NCBI RefSeq assembly: GCF_958298935.1
Contig: NC_084923.1
Span: 26,884,501-26,948,500, forward strand
DNA length: 64,000 bases
Direction: 5' to 3'
Origin: Phragmites australis
Lineage: Eukaryota > Streptophyta > Magnoliopsida > Poales > Poaceae
Each line of letters begins with the position of its first letter. Position 1 is the first letter of the stretch. A program made the translations under genes and the position numbers. Below are positions 25,962 to 36,339 of this stretch, in pieces. The notes beneath the pieces were generated by a model. It saw only the letters and a list, made by a program, of their open reading frames with translations, was not told the DNA's origin and did no database searches.

Positions 25962-26574
25962 CCGACTACATTGTTGGCTCGGCGAGTTGCGTGTGTGTGT
26001 TTGTAAGGAGAACATGTACTGTTAAACTCCGAATTTACCAAGTCGCATTCAATAACTAGTCTTTGATTTTGCAATTACCTAGATGCCTCGTATTTCCGCC
26101 GTGGTTGGTACACAATGGTTCGTACATGGTCGATCACGAGAATGGAGAACGGTGGTGCTGGATTTTCCAAACCAATGGCGTGACAACGTGCTGAGTCGCA
26201 CCACAGAGCTTGGCGTGACACAGTACTGAGTCACGCCGGGCACGCCCCCCCCCCCCACGATCCCGGGGGGTACTACAAATTCTGAAGGTCCGGCGTGACA
26301 AGGCTCCTAGTCATGCCAGGAACCTTGGTGTGACAAGGCTCCTAGTCACGCCAGGAACCTTGGCGTGACAGAGAGCGCAACATCAGGACAATATCGTGGA
26401 TACTAATACTACAAAATCCATTAAAACATGTGGCCCAAAAATGAGCAAATTTGTTGGCATATTAAAATTAGGTCTGACTTACAGATATTCATTGCTCGTC
26501 GACGATGATTACATATCACGTTCACAAATAGTTAACATAAGACAATTCATTCATTTATATTTATACTGTTAGGT
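25962..26574. other. Gap between convergent MULE genes, with GGCGTGAC array
   Basis: Between the PMD stop and the GRF-gene stop lies non-coding DNA. From 26183 to 26370 it repeats GGCGTGAC / GTCACGCC at least six times, partly as the near-duplicate GGCGTGACAAGGCTCCTAGTCACGCCAGGAACCTT (written here as one 35-bp unit start at about 26291, repeated near 26330). A run of 12 C lies at 26245-26256. The same octamer fills both TIRs. It may hold polyadenylation signals for both genes and transposase-binding sites. Confidence 0.7.
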
Positions 26575-27831
26575 CTAATCGTCTAGCCCATCATATAACA
26601 CCTCATTCTCATCGTCGTCCAGGATAACCATGGGTAAATTACCAACAAGCGCCTTCATTGTCTCTATTTCCACCTTCGTAGCCGAAACATCTTGACCCTC
26701 CATGGTGGTTCTTCTCATGGGGGGATACAAAGCACGGTAGTAATCACGAGTTTCTTTCTTCCTATTCATCAAATAGCTTGACAACACGTTTGGAGGACGC
26801 TTACTCCACCATGCAATCTCATGATCAACTGCACCTTTATCGAGGTACTCCTCCCATGAACATTTCCGCGTTCTCTGCTTAAGAAAATACATATGCACAA
26901 CAATTAACAATACGATAGCGCAACATTGAATATAAATACTATGCATGAACCAACCATATCATTGCCGACCACATGTCCGCAGTAGTACCCCACTCCAAGT
27001 TATGATGGCACTATCCCGTGTTTCGCATTCACACCACAAGGGCATTTTCTTGGGGCACATGGTTCTATAACCCTTTTCCCCTTCACTTCATCTTTTTCCT
27101 CATCTTTCCATTGACCATCAGGACCGTACAATGGATCCCGAAAGCCACAGGTAACACCATGACGCTGCATTACAATTCATGATACATGTTACATGATACA
27201 TAACTCTTCCGCATTCAAATCGTAAACAAGCACTCATGCACAATTCTTACCCTTGTCATCCCTTCGTAGCAGAAGTAAGGGGACCCCCCCAGAAGGTTCA
27301 CAAAGTACGCTTCGCTTTCCGCAATTGCACAACAGAGGATCCACAACACGTATACTCTTCAATTGCCACTTCTCTTTATCCGTCAATTTTTGCGGATTTG
27401 GTGGTGGGGGGACCCAACGAACAAACTTGTCATATGGCTTCGGATACTGACTAAACCATTTCACCTTCAGAATCCTCTGATCATACATTTCGGGCCCATC
27501 AATCCATTGGAAGAAATAGCACATCTCCCACTCCTACAAATTATGAAAACGTCACGTCTGCAAAAGTAATACCATTTGCTTCTACCCTAATCTTTAACAA
27601 AAATACACTCACACAATAATCCGGGCAAAGGTAGTAAGCCCGACCGGCAGTATCTTCGTGTAGCGACTGAAGAACCACGGCTCGCTTACTACAGTCACAA
27701 GTCGGGACGGGGAGGGCGGGGGGGGGGGGGGGGACGGGAGCATCTTTGCAACTGACATCGGGATACTTCTTACCGATATGTGTCCACTTTTGCTTACGCC
27801 ATAAATTCGACATCATACCGAAAAACTGCAT
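26575..27831 (-). pseudogene. GRF zinc-finger protein gene carried by the MULE
   Basis: Four exons on minus: 27613-27831, 27251-27533, 26955-27164 and 26575-26874, with GT/AG junctions all in phase 0 once one defect is discounted. Finger 1 has C45, C47, C69 and C78 with GRAYYLC and FFQWIDG; finger 2 starts CNCGKR; finger 3 starts CPCG and has GYYCG. These fit the zf-GRF family, a nucleic-acid-binding module. Exon 2 is 283 nt: a run of seven G (27274-27280 on plus, as C) has one base too many and shifts frame inside finger 2. A TAA at 27000-27002 truncates finger 3. Exon 1 has a proline run encoded by a 15-base homopolymer (27719-27733). The first ATG overlaps a possible acceptor, so the true start may lie in the TIR or at the next ATG pair. 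Position and orientation recall mudrB, but the sequence is unrelated as far as can be seen. Confidence 0.82.
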
Positions 27832-27845
27832 GAATACAGAAGCTA

Positions 27846-28659
27846 CTCATTATACATTTTAATTCGACTAAAATTCATCTCTGCAATGCAAAAACATGCA
27901 TTGCTCATATACATTTAGTATAGCTATACGAATTTCAATTTCCTACGTTCAACCGATTGCATGCAACAAATTCCACACGATAGATATGCGTTGGTATACG
28001 TACATAGCACGATATATGACCACCGATCTAGACCGAAACGTTGAAATTTTGTAGATCAACCGAATCAAGTTCTAAACCCTAACAACCCAAAAACTAGCAA
28101 TGCAAACCGAAATAACCAAAAATACTTGGAGGGATTGGATGAGATACCTTTTTTTGACTTTTCCCCCTCAAATCCCTTTCTATTCGGGCCCGAAATCGGT
28201 GGGAATGTAGAGAGGAGGCACCAGCGGGGTTTTGGAGTTCTTGCTGCTTGAGGAAGAATCTGTTGCGTGCGGGAGAGAGGGCCGGCGCCCGGCCTGTATA
28301 TACCTCTGTCACGCCAAAGGGGTTGGCGTGACTGGAGTCACACCAGCACCCTTGGCGTGACAGAGGGAGGACAGCCGGCGCACCTGTATGGCGCTCTGTC
28401 GCACCATAGAGCCTGGCGCGACTCCAGTCGCGCCATGCGCCGTGGCGCGACTCAGGGCTGCCACGTCGGCACGCCCACGTAGCACGGGGCGGGCCGCCCA
28501 CCGACATGGCACGGCAGTCACGCTCGGCTCTGTGGCGTGACCAAGCAGTGAGTCACGCCAAATCCTCTGACGTGACAAAAGGGGCCAGTTTCTGAAAATA
28601 TAGGTCCCGGCGGGTTATTATTAAAAATATTAATTTTAAGTAGGCTCATAAAAAATTCG
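27846..28659 (-). repeat. Right TIR of the MULE
   Basis: It is the inverted counterpart of 19637-20488. Read inward it has the same GTCACGCC-rich outer half, leader, donor-like AAAG/GTATCTC near 28148 and intron-like inner half. It would supply the promoter and leader for the GRF gene, as the left copy does for the transposase. Confidence 0.9.
28074..28081 (-). promoter_or_regulatory. Telobox in the right TIR
   Basis: AAACCCTA on plus, the mirror of the copy at 20222; conserved between the two TIRs despite divergence around it. Confidence 0.45.
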
Positions 28660-28808
28660 CCTACCATAGACTAAATCTGTCCATGCATTGTCATATCTCT
28701 TTGTCAAACCATGTCAGAGGTTGATGAATAAATTCTTATACATAAAGTTTTAAAATAAGGTTTGACAAAGTTATAATGTATACGTGGTAATGTTTGTCAT
28801 CCAACCAA

Positions 28809-28885
28809 ATGTACTAGAACTATTGAGATCCAGCCCCGCGTCGCACGGATTCGTCAAAAAAAAAAAATGTACTAGAACTATTGAG
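28809..28885 (+). mobile_element. 39-bp poly(A)-tailed retro-insertion with 19-bp target duplication
   Basis: ATGTACTAGAACTATTGAG occurs at 28809-28827 and exactly again at 28867-28885. Between them lie 28 bases (ATCCAGCCCCGCG...) ending in 11 A. A long target duplication plus a 3' A tail is the hallmark of target-primed reverse transcription by LINE machinery. The insert is so short that it must be a strongly 5'-truncated LINE, SINE or RNA fragment; its source was not recognised. Confidence 0.8.
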
Positions 28886-29640
28886 GTGCATGGCATTTGT
28901 AACTTCAACACGATAGCGGTCAGCTACTGTATTCCCCTCTAGAATTGATATTATCTGTTCAGTCGCATGCATTTCATCTTTTCTCGTGCGGCATGCACAT
29001 TGTCCAAATTGTGTGCTAAGTCACCCTCTCTTCCTCGAGATCTAACCTCACTAGTGGTGGCTGGTGAACGAGCACCATTTTGGTGGAGATAGTTGGTGAT
29101 CGACTGGCAGCCAGGGTTGCGCCGTGACTCGGCTAGGAGTAGCTTATACTTCTTTCAGTTTGACGTAAGTGTTGTTTTAAAAATCAATTTTTTGTTATCA
29201 TATATTTATAAAATATAGTAAAAGCATATTATTATGAAAGTAATTTTCAAGATAAATTTACTAATGCTATTTTTAAGTATCTAATTTTTTTTTTCATAAA
29301 GGGGGCCACACACCCATGTTCGTGAAACACATCTTTTTATCTTGATACATAGGTCAAGCTTGCTTGAGAGTGACTTCCCGAACCTAAGACTCGCCTTCGA
29401 AACTTCAATTACACCGTTCAAACTATTAAAAAAAATTTGAAGCTCAAGATTCAGTTTTGAAACAAGTTATCCTTCAGGGGGCTCGCCCAATGGGGAAACG
29501 TGAGCAAGTATCTCTTTTAAAACAAGTATGTCATCGGTGAAGCATTGCACAATAAGGTTGACGAAACAAATTAATAACCAGAACAATACTATCGAAAGGA
29601 TCATCTCTGCTTCTATAAAGTGGGCGAAAAAAATTAATAA
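28886..29640. other. Unassigned sequence
   Basis: No gene or known element was recognised. An imperfect tandem duplication of about 62 bp starts at 29560 (GACGAAACAAATTAATAACC) and again near 29622 (GGGCGAAAAAAATTAATAATC), ending at the CACTA-like block. Confidence 0.4.
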
Positions 29641-30006
29641 TCAGCACGCTACTATAAAAAGGATCTTCTCTGTTCCCTTTTCACTGAAGGTTTAGTAATA
29701 ACCGGCAGGCGCACATAAAAAATCGAGACAATAAGAACCGACAGTGATATTAGTTATTATTGACGGTTCTCGTTACGAACCGTTAGTGATAATCAAATTA
29801 TCATCGCTGGTTATTAGAAAGACGTGTATAAAAAGACGTATCTTTAATAACCGATATTGATAATATTTATCTCAACCAATTCGTATTCCAAACTGGTAGT
29901 GACAATATTCATTATTTTCGGTTCATAATTCAAACCGGAGGAGCAGTAATTGACGAAGACAAACCGGCGGTGCTAATTATTATCATTGTCAGTTTGTATT
30001 TGAAAC
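29641..30006. mobile_element. Probable CACTA terminal region, truncated
   Basis: Near 29650 the sequence GCTACTATAAAAAGGATC resembles a decayed CACTA terminus. It is followed by many direct and inverted copies of an AACCGRCAGTGATAAT-like unit (about 29695-29990), the typical subterminal repeat array of CACTA elements. The block stops at the gypsy 5' LTR at 30007, which inserted into it. The other end was not found. Confidence 0.5.
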
Positions 30007-30626
30007 TATCACATCCAAAAAAAACTAATTATGTAATTAAGCATGCATAATTATCATGTCATTATATTGTATATGAGTAATTATTATTTTGGATATTTTT
30101 AGAGTGAAAATGGTTTAGAAAGAGGTAGGAAGACCATAAATACCTTAGAGAAAAAAAAGAAAGAAAAGAAAAAAGAGGGGTAACTTTAGAAAAACTCAGC
30201 AAAGGATCCCTCTCGCGGTCTGATTAGCCATTCCCACGTTCTAACCACCACAGCACAGAGGCTCCACTTAGGGCCAACTCTCTCACACTCACACTCTCAC
30301 TCTCACTCACTCCTTCCACCCACACCAAGAGAGAGACCACATCAAGCACATCACCTTCATCCTCTTCGTCAGGGGAGTTCCTATGCGCATTTATTCCACC
30401 TTAAGCCCCAAACCACCTCGAAGCCTGATCTCCAAATCGAAGCTTCCTCGGAGTGATCCCCTCCAATAAAATACTTTCCTACGCTAAGGTGAGACATCCC
30501 CTGTCATTTTCCAATCGTTCTCAAGCTCTAATCGATCCCTATTTTCCATTTTGACCCAAGCTTATAGCCTAGGGCTTATCTATGGGGTATTTTGAGTTTA
30601 GCTCAGTGAATGTTGTCCAAATTACT

Positions 30627-30670
30627 TTAGAAGCACTCCTGATGAGGATTAGAAGCACTCCTGATGAGGA
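30627..30670. repeat. 22-bp tandem duplication across the solo-LTR junction
   Basis: TTAGAAGCACTCCTGATGAGGA occurs twice in a row (30627-30648 and 30649-30670). It joins flank and first LTR bases, so it arose after the LTR inserted. Confidence 0.85.
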
Positions 30671-31570
30671 CATCACTCTTTCGGATACACACACACCGAG
30701 TATTCCTCCAACAATAGGTCCATTGACACGAGCTCGTGCACGTCAACTAAATCATGAGGTGAGCTCGTTCCTTAGTGTTCCTTTATATTTTGATAAGGAT
30801 GAGATGCTACTGAATAATTGTGATGTATTATTACTTAGCAACACGGGAGAAGAACAGCAAGGGCGCCCAAGCCAAGGTGGAGGTCCAATCAAGTTCGAGT
30901 CCGTTTCGGAGTCCAGGACCAGCCTGCACTAAAATCGTCGCCCAGGACGCATACGGACTCCGTTTTCGACGTTCTACACATGGTTGGAAAGCTAAGGAGA
31001 TAAGCTTTCCAATGGGACTGGTCCCATGTCCAAATTCTTTCTGAGTCAACGGGAATCGTTGAAACAAATGGACATCCAGAATCTGTCAGGGTGCTGCGCC
31101 ACCATCTTTTGGGCCGTTGGGCCGTGTATCGTGTTGGAGTCCATTAGTGACGCGTCTAGGGGTTCTTGGCCGACCCTAGTCTTTTATATACAGTAGCCGT
31201 CGCCCTAATTAGTGTTGGTTTTTACTTAGATATTGATCTACACACAGTTGTGAGATTTTCGTTCTTGTTCGGGACCGACTAGGCCGCCGCAAGTGTTTGT
31301 GGAACCCCGACTTCGAGTGCTTGAATTCAATTCACAATATTTCAGATTTCATCTTCTACGTTCTTGCTTGTGTTCTCGGTACGCTTGCAGGGATTGAGCC
31401 TTCTTGGCGAGGTCAACTGCGCGACACGGTTGATAACCATCGGAGCTGTGGTGTAGTGATTGCAAGGAAGATAATCTGTTTGGATCGAAGCCTTTGGATC
31501 ATCAACGTCGAGTTCTCCACCCACCGACTTATCGCTACCTATTGGAAGATCAGGCCAACATTACTCATCA
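30662..31570 (+). mobile_element. CRM-like (centromeric chromovirus) solo LTR, 909 bp
   Basis: It begins TGATGAGGACATCAC, ends TTACTCATCA and is flanked by the 5-bp duplication ACTCC (30657-30661 and 31571-31575). The allied LTR at 46872 lacks it, confirming an insertion. Its first part is open and encodes DEDITLSDT, then GPLTRARARQLNHEVSSFL. This is the chromoviral integrase C-terminal tail that in the CRM clade is known to extend into the LTR. A TATA-like TTATATA lies at 31184. The family call rests on the TGATGA...TCATCA ends, length and this tail; another grass chromovirus with the same tail is the alternative. Confidence 0.65.
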
Positions 31571-33565
31571 ACTCCACTAGCCTCATAGAGCATTTTTCTA
31601 CCCTTCGTGGTTGAAGGTTTCGCTAAAGCCTTCGCCGGTGGACTCGCAAAGTGGCGTCGGTAGGCTCTCGCGGTCTGACCACTAGATGCCAAAACCTTCT
31701 GCAGACCGACAGTCAAATCGCTACCTCCACATTGGTCTGACCAGTAGCCATTCAAGGCTGTATGTACTTAAGTTACCTTGTCTAGGGTTTTAAACTTCGA
31801 AATCATAATCATTTTACTGTCTTTTGCAAATGATTTCGAACCATAGCGCTTTATTAATATTCAAGCCTGCATCATATACACACTTTTTCATTGTTTGATT
31901 ATTTATGCAATGCATTCTTGATTCGTTTCGAGGGTGTTGCGCCGATAGTCCAAGTGAGCGAAGGTGCCACATAGCTACCTAAGCTTTGTGAGTGTTGTGC
32001 GAGCAGTATCAGGCAACCGCCACAGCAGCAAGACAAGTATCTAAGCATATTGCACCCTTCAATTTGAATTAAATAGAGTCTAAATTGATAAGTTATCGCT
32101 TATGTAGGTTTGCATGTTTAATGATGTCGATATATATGGGTAGAACCTATATTGATTTGCATTACCTCTACTTGAGTTGTTGATTATCCGTATCCTTGTA
32201 GCCTTGATAACATTGTTGATGTCTAACTTACGAGTTATTCGAAATGCTTAGCAATGCTTAGGTCCTCTGTAGAAGATGAGCAATGGTTCAACCGTTGTTC
32301 ATGAGATTAGAGCTTACTTATTGTTTACAAAACACAATGGTAATGATGTGGGTTGTATGAGATGTGAGGATGAGACGAGATGTAGGCGGGGCTAGGGGTA
32401 GGTCGGGAGAGGAGCCCAGATACTATAGACTGCTTGTATCATTTAAGCACCGTCTGTTGATGTCATTGACGTTAGCACTTACCGTACAACCACTTATTCG
32501 GATAATAGACGTATGAGCTGGGTATCATACGCCGTGCTGACACTTGCCTTGTGGCCCTATGGCACGTAAGAAAAATAAAGGAGAAGTAAGGTGGTGGGCA
32601 GCTGGAGGTTTCTAGGACACGCTCGTGGTAACCCCAGTGCGGGTATGTGAAAGTGGGTAGTTTCGGGTATGGGAAAGGTTGTCTCAGGGGCGAAGAGAAT
32701 GGATCCAGGTTGTGTGGGTAAAGTTGTACCCTCCTACAGGGTGTAAGAATAATTCGAATTGCCGCGCTCTTAGTTATGAGTATGTTTCTATCCATCCACA
32801 TCGGTCATAGAGTTTCCTGATTTGGGATGATTGGTATGGTATGTCGGATTTGGTTGTTGAAGATTATTGATTACATGAGATGTTTCCTTTTACATTTATG
32901 TGCAAGTTGATGTTGCAGGGTAGCTGTTCCTTGAGTTAAGTATAGATGCTCACACATTGAAGTCTAGGTTTCTTACGCATATGAATTTACTTAACCTTGT
33001 GACTACTCCTTGCTAATGACTTAAATGCATAATCCTTGGAGTCGAGTTATTATATATATCCAATATGGATAAGTCTTGCGAGTATCTTCGTACTCACGTT
33101 GCTCTTTCAGGTTCTACTGGTGATGAGGAGCTCGTGTTTGGCTACTTCACATCCGTCAAAGTAGGTGGCGGGAATGATTAGTGCAAACTACTTGGACGGA
33201 CTTTTTGGTGGAGCCTAAGGGCATATGGCTTCACCTAGCTTTTGTTGGTTCATAGATGTTAACTTGTGCTACGTAGTTTCTAGTTTTAGTTAGGGGATGA
33301 GCTTTTCTTTTGTCCTCCTAACTTTCTTTTGATGTAAATTGTTGTAAATGGTCAATAACTTAGAACTTGTAATATAATTTAATCACTTGATCTTTCCTAA
33401 GCTGTGTTGTGATGTTTATGTTGGAAAGGCTTGTGTTCCGATCTTAGGCACAAAACACGTGCTGGGACTACTGGGGTGATATTTTGATTAATCATTTTAG
33501 TCATGATTATGTAAACAACCGACTTAATGATTAATTAGAATATTAATTGGATGGTCCTCACAGCG

Positions 33566-33577
33566 TGGCATCCGAGC
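33566..33577 (+). promoter_or_regulatory. Decayed tRNA-iMet primer-binding site
   Basis: TGGCATCCGAGC lies 3 bases after the 5' LTR and matches the plant initiator-Met primer site TGGTATCAGAGC at 10 of 12 positions. Confidence 0.7.
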
Positions 33578-33892
33578 TTGGTTTAATGAAGTAGCCTAAA
33601 AATGCTATGATGTGGTTAGTAAGGTGTCAAATCCACTAAAGCAACCCACTAAAGTTTCTTTCATGCCTCCTCTTGCTAATATGTATAATTTTGCTATATT
33701 ATGCCCTTAAGTGTATTGTATTCCGAACGTATCGAAGTGAAGGTCGTGGTTGACGAATTGAATCACTTTTATAATTGGAATGATTCATCATGTGTGGGAA
33801 GCGGTGGCGCGGACTGCTCCTGGCACTAGACTCCTAGCAGTCTAACCACCAGGTAGCAGTCTAACCGTCGGTGCCTGCGGTCTGACCGCCAG

Positions 33893-35930
33893 TGTAAGAC
33901 CCAGTTTTAAAGGATCAAAACCGGGCACAACACATATATGTCAGGATCAAGTTTCCATACATGTACTACATCATCAGTGTATCATTACAGTGCCAAAATT
34001 ACAACGTTATATAATTTATTACAAAGGGACCTGAGGGTCTAAAAGAAAACACAACGGAACTAAAAAGAGGTCTTCAGCGCCAGCGGGGCCACCATCTTCC
34101 ACAGAAGTCGACCAGGGGCACACCAGCCTTTAACAGCAACTCCGGGTCGAAGTCGTCCTCGTTGAAGATTGCAGCGTCAAAGATGGCTTCTGAATAGTGG
34201 TAGAATGCAAGAAGAGGGACAACGGGAGTGAGTACAAAATGTACTCCACAAGCGTAGGGAAAATACGCTATGGGCCTTATGTCAAGGAAAGGATACACAC
34301 GGGTTAACTGTACTAAGCAACTATGACCTATGACATCAACATCAGACATCCTATTTACTAGGTGAAGACTCAACTATAATAAAAAGGAATGACTCATCGG
34401 ATTCTATCCGATTACCAACACTTACTAGGTAATTCCATCACCCAGCTACCCGACCAACCATACCAAACCCAGATCCCAAATAATCCTGAAGAAGTCCAAG
34501 CCACTCTTGTCCGTGAGCACGGCTTGGTTACTCTGGAGAGTTTGCACAGCTTTCCCCATGAGTCATGATTCCCGTGTTGCTTCAAACTTCTAGGGTGTGG
34601 AGACGAGATCTCACTACAAGGCCTTTACAAAGCTCCTTCTAACCTGCAGGCACCTACTGAGGTTTCACCACTAACAGACGATTTCATCACTGCAGAAGCT
34701 CCGTCTTGTGCCACTTAATTGTCCAATGGTGCCCACAGAGCCAGAGGGGTGGCTAATTAGTTGGCCAGGCCGTACCCATATAGGCCTCGTGATTGTGCGG
34801 TTTAACTTGGTTACAGGTTCAACAACCGGTCCTTAGGACCCCACACAGAAACAAACACAAGCCTGCTATTCAGCACCACCTCAAACCAGCCATTCTGTAA
34901 GGATCCCTATACCAAGTTGCTACAAAATTACCATAGTTCATTAGTCAATGTTCACATTTCTCCCAACCCTGACTGCACTAGCATATCTACCCATTTCATA
35001 ACATGATAAAACAACGGCGACAAGGAATATTTATTCAAAACTAATAAAACCTAACATGGGATTTCATATTTAGACAAGCATGCATCAAAGGTAAAACATC
35101 CACATAAATATCCTAAAAATAGGTGCAAGATGCTCAATGACACTTGCCTTCGATGTAGTGTTGCTCAAAATCCTCGAACGCTTGGTCTTGGAGATTTCCG
35201 GACAGCTAAGCTCCTGCTCGACAAACTGGAAAATCACAAAAAATAAAACTCTAAGGACAGTACACCAAACAGTATTGAAACTAGGTAAAACCCCTATAAA
35301 AGATTCTACGTGGCGCTACAAACATTTGGGCGCAAAAATTGCCTAAATCGGAGCTACGGGCAAAAAGTATTGAGCTTTTGAAGTTCCAGGGACTAATCTG
35401 CAAATTTTAGTTGAATTTCGAGAATAAGGCGAATTATTTTTATATTGAAAAAGTGGATTTATGACGTCATAAACAATTGCTAAATTATTTCTCTAATGGA
35501 AAATTCATGGAAAAGGTTCACGGGACCCGTGGACCACGGTCTTATGGCCGGTCCACGGTCCACAGTGGACCGAGGCTCAAAGGGGTATGCTCGGTCTAAT
35601 CCAAGCCGTCGGATTTGGATCGGGTGGCTGAGATCAAACATGGGCGGTGGCGGGCGGCGCGGGACGGGAGAGCCAGTGGCCGACGGTGACAGGCGACCGG
35701 GAGCTCGTTGACGCAATACGTAAAGGCGCCTCCGACCATAATCCTCGTCGAGATTAGGTGCAAAGAGAGAGGAGGGGATGGGGGTCATCACCGTGGGCTT
35801 GGCGGCGGTGGAGGATCTCCGGAGATGGTCGGCGACGAGGAAGAACGGGTGGTGGCCTTCGGTCACGGCGGAGATGACGTTCGGCTGCGGATGAAGCTCC
35901 AAAAAGCGTCGGGGAATGAAGCTCGAGGTC
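33893..35930 (-). repeat. Truncated 3' LTR of the minus-strand element
   Basis: It corresponds to 38850-40908 of the full LTR; the remaining 0.9 kb (U3 with promoter) was deleted. It starts TGTAAGACCCAG on plus (TGTAACACCCAG in the other LTR). Confidence 0.88.
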
Positions 35931-36339
35931 GTTCCAGGTACTAATTCAATGACGAATTCAATTTCACGATAAGGTGGTGTACCTAGCAAATCCTCCGGGA
36001 AGATGTCTAAAAATTCACCGACCACTCTGCTATCTTTCACTGCATTGACTTTGTTTAAACTGGCATTGATAGCTAACTCTGTCATGGCTTGAAACTCCAC
36101 CTTGGTACCATCTATATGCACCAACTGTACTGACTCTGTAGCGCATTTGATGACTCCTTAGTATTTGGTTAACCAGTCCATTCCCAGAATGATATCAATA
36201 CCCTTGGACCCCAGAATGATGATGTTGGTAAGAAAGCCTACCCCCGTTATGCATATACTTATTTTAGGGCATACATGCCTTGATTCCATTTCTCCTCCAA
36301 GAGAACTTACTAGCACTCGATTTTATATGTGTTCACAAA
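35931..36339 (-). pseudogene. Protease and start of RT linker, fused to LTR by deletion
   Basis: Minus-strand frames show GMDWLTKY-type protease end and the linker EFLDIFPEDLLGTPPYREI...IELVPGTT, which normally leads into reverse transcriptase. At 35930 the frame runs straight into LTR sequence without a stop, giving a chimeric open frame to about 35480. Stops and at least one frameshift separate it from the gag frame. Confidence 0.8.

Larger units (their letters stand above)
19637..28659 (+). mobile_element. Long-TIR Mutator-like element (MULE), 9.0 kb, three genes
   Basis: The element is bounded by the exact 9-bp duplication CCTACCATA (19628-19636 and 28660-28668), the length expected for Mutator superfamily insertions. 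Its ends are inverted repeats of about 850 and 814 bp, roughly 90% identical by eye. Inside are a MURA-type transposase and a plant mobile domain gene on plus, and a GRF zinc-finger gene on minus, convergent to them. The two ends start slightly differently (AATTTTT left; CGAATTTTT right, read inward), so one terminus may have lost two bases. All three genes carry nonsense changes, so the copy is not autonomous now, but it keeps the full layout of an autonomous element. Confidence 0.93.
19471..28816. repeat. Possible MITE disrupted by the MULE
   Basis: Just outside the MULE target duplications, CTACATTTGATTCATTACTATATATTGCC (split here as two words, start 19472) resembles the inverse of sequence ending CATCCAACCAAATGTA at 28813. 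The two arms together are about 310 bp. This fits a MITE with imperfect inverted ends into which the MULE inserted. The match is imperfect and its own target duplication is unclear. Confidence 0.4.
30007..33562 (+). repeat. 5' LTR of the decayed gypsy element
   Basis: It aligns along its length with 46872-49194: for example GGATATTTTT..., GGGGAGTTCCTATGCGCATTTATTCC and the block near 32380-32900 recur in the 3' copy. The start TATCACATCC (3' copy TTTCACATCT) has lost the usual TG. It ends CTCACA just before the primer site. A TATA-like CATAAATA lies at 30135-30142. Confidence 0.8.

Noticed and set aside
27719..27733. 15-base G run as a quadruplex or regulatory element
   Set aside because: It encodes a proline run in the GRF gene and may be inflated by slippage or sequencing error.
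35480..36124. 214-codon ORF on minus taken as one gene
   Set aside because: It is a chimera of protease linker and LTR made by a deletion, not a native protein.
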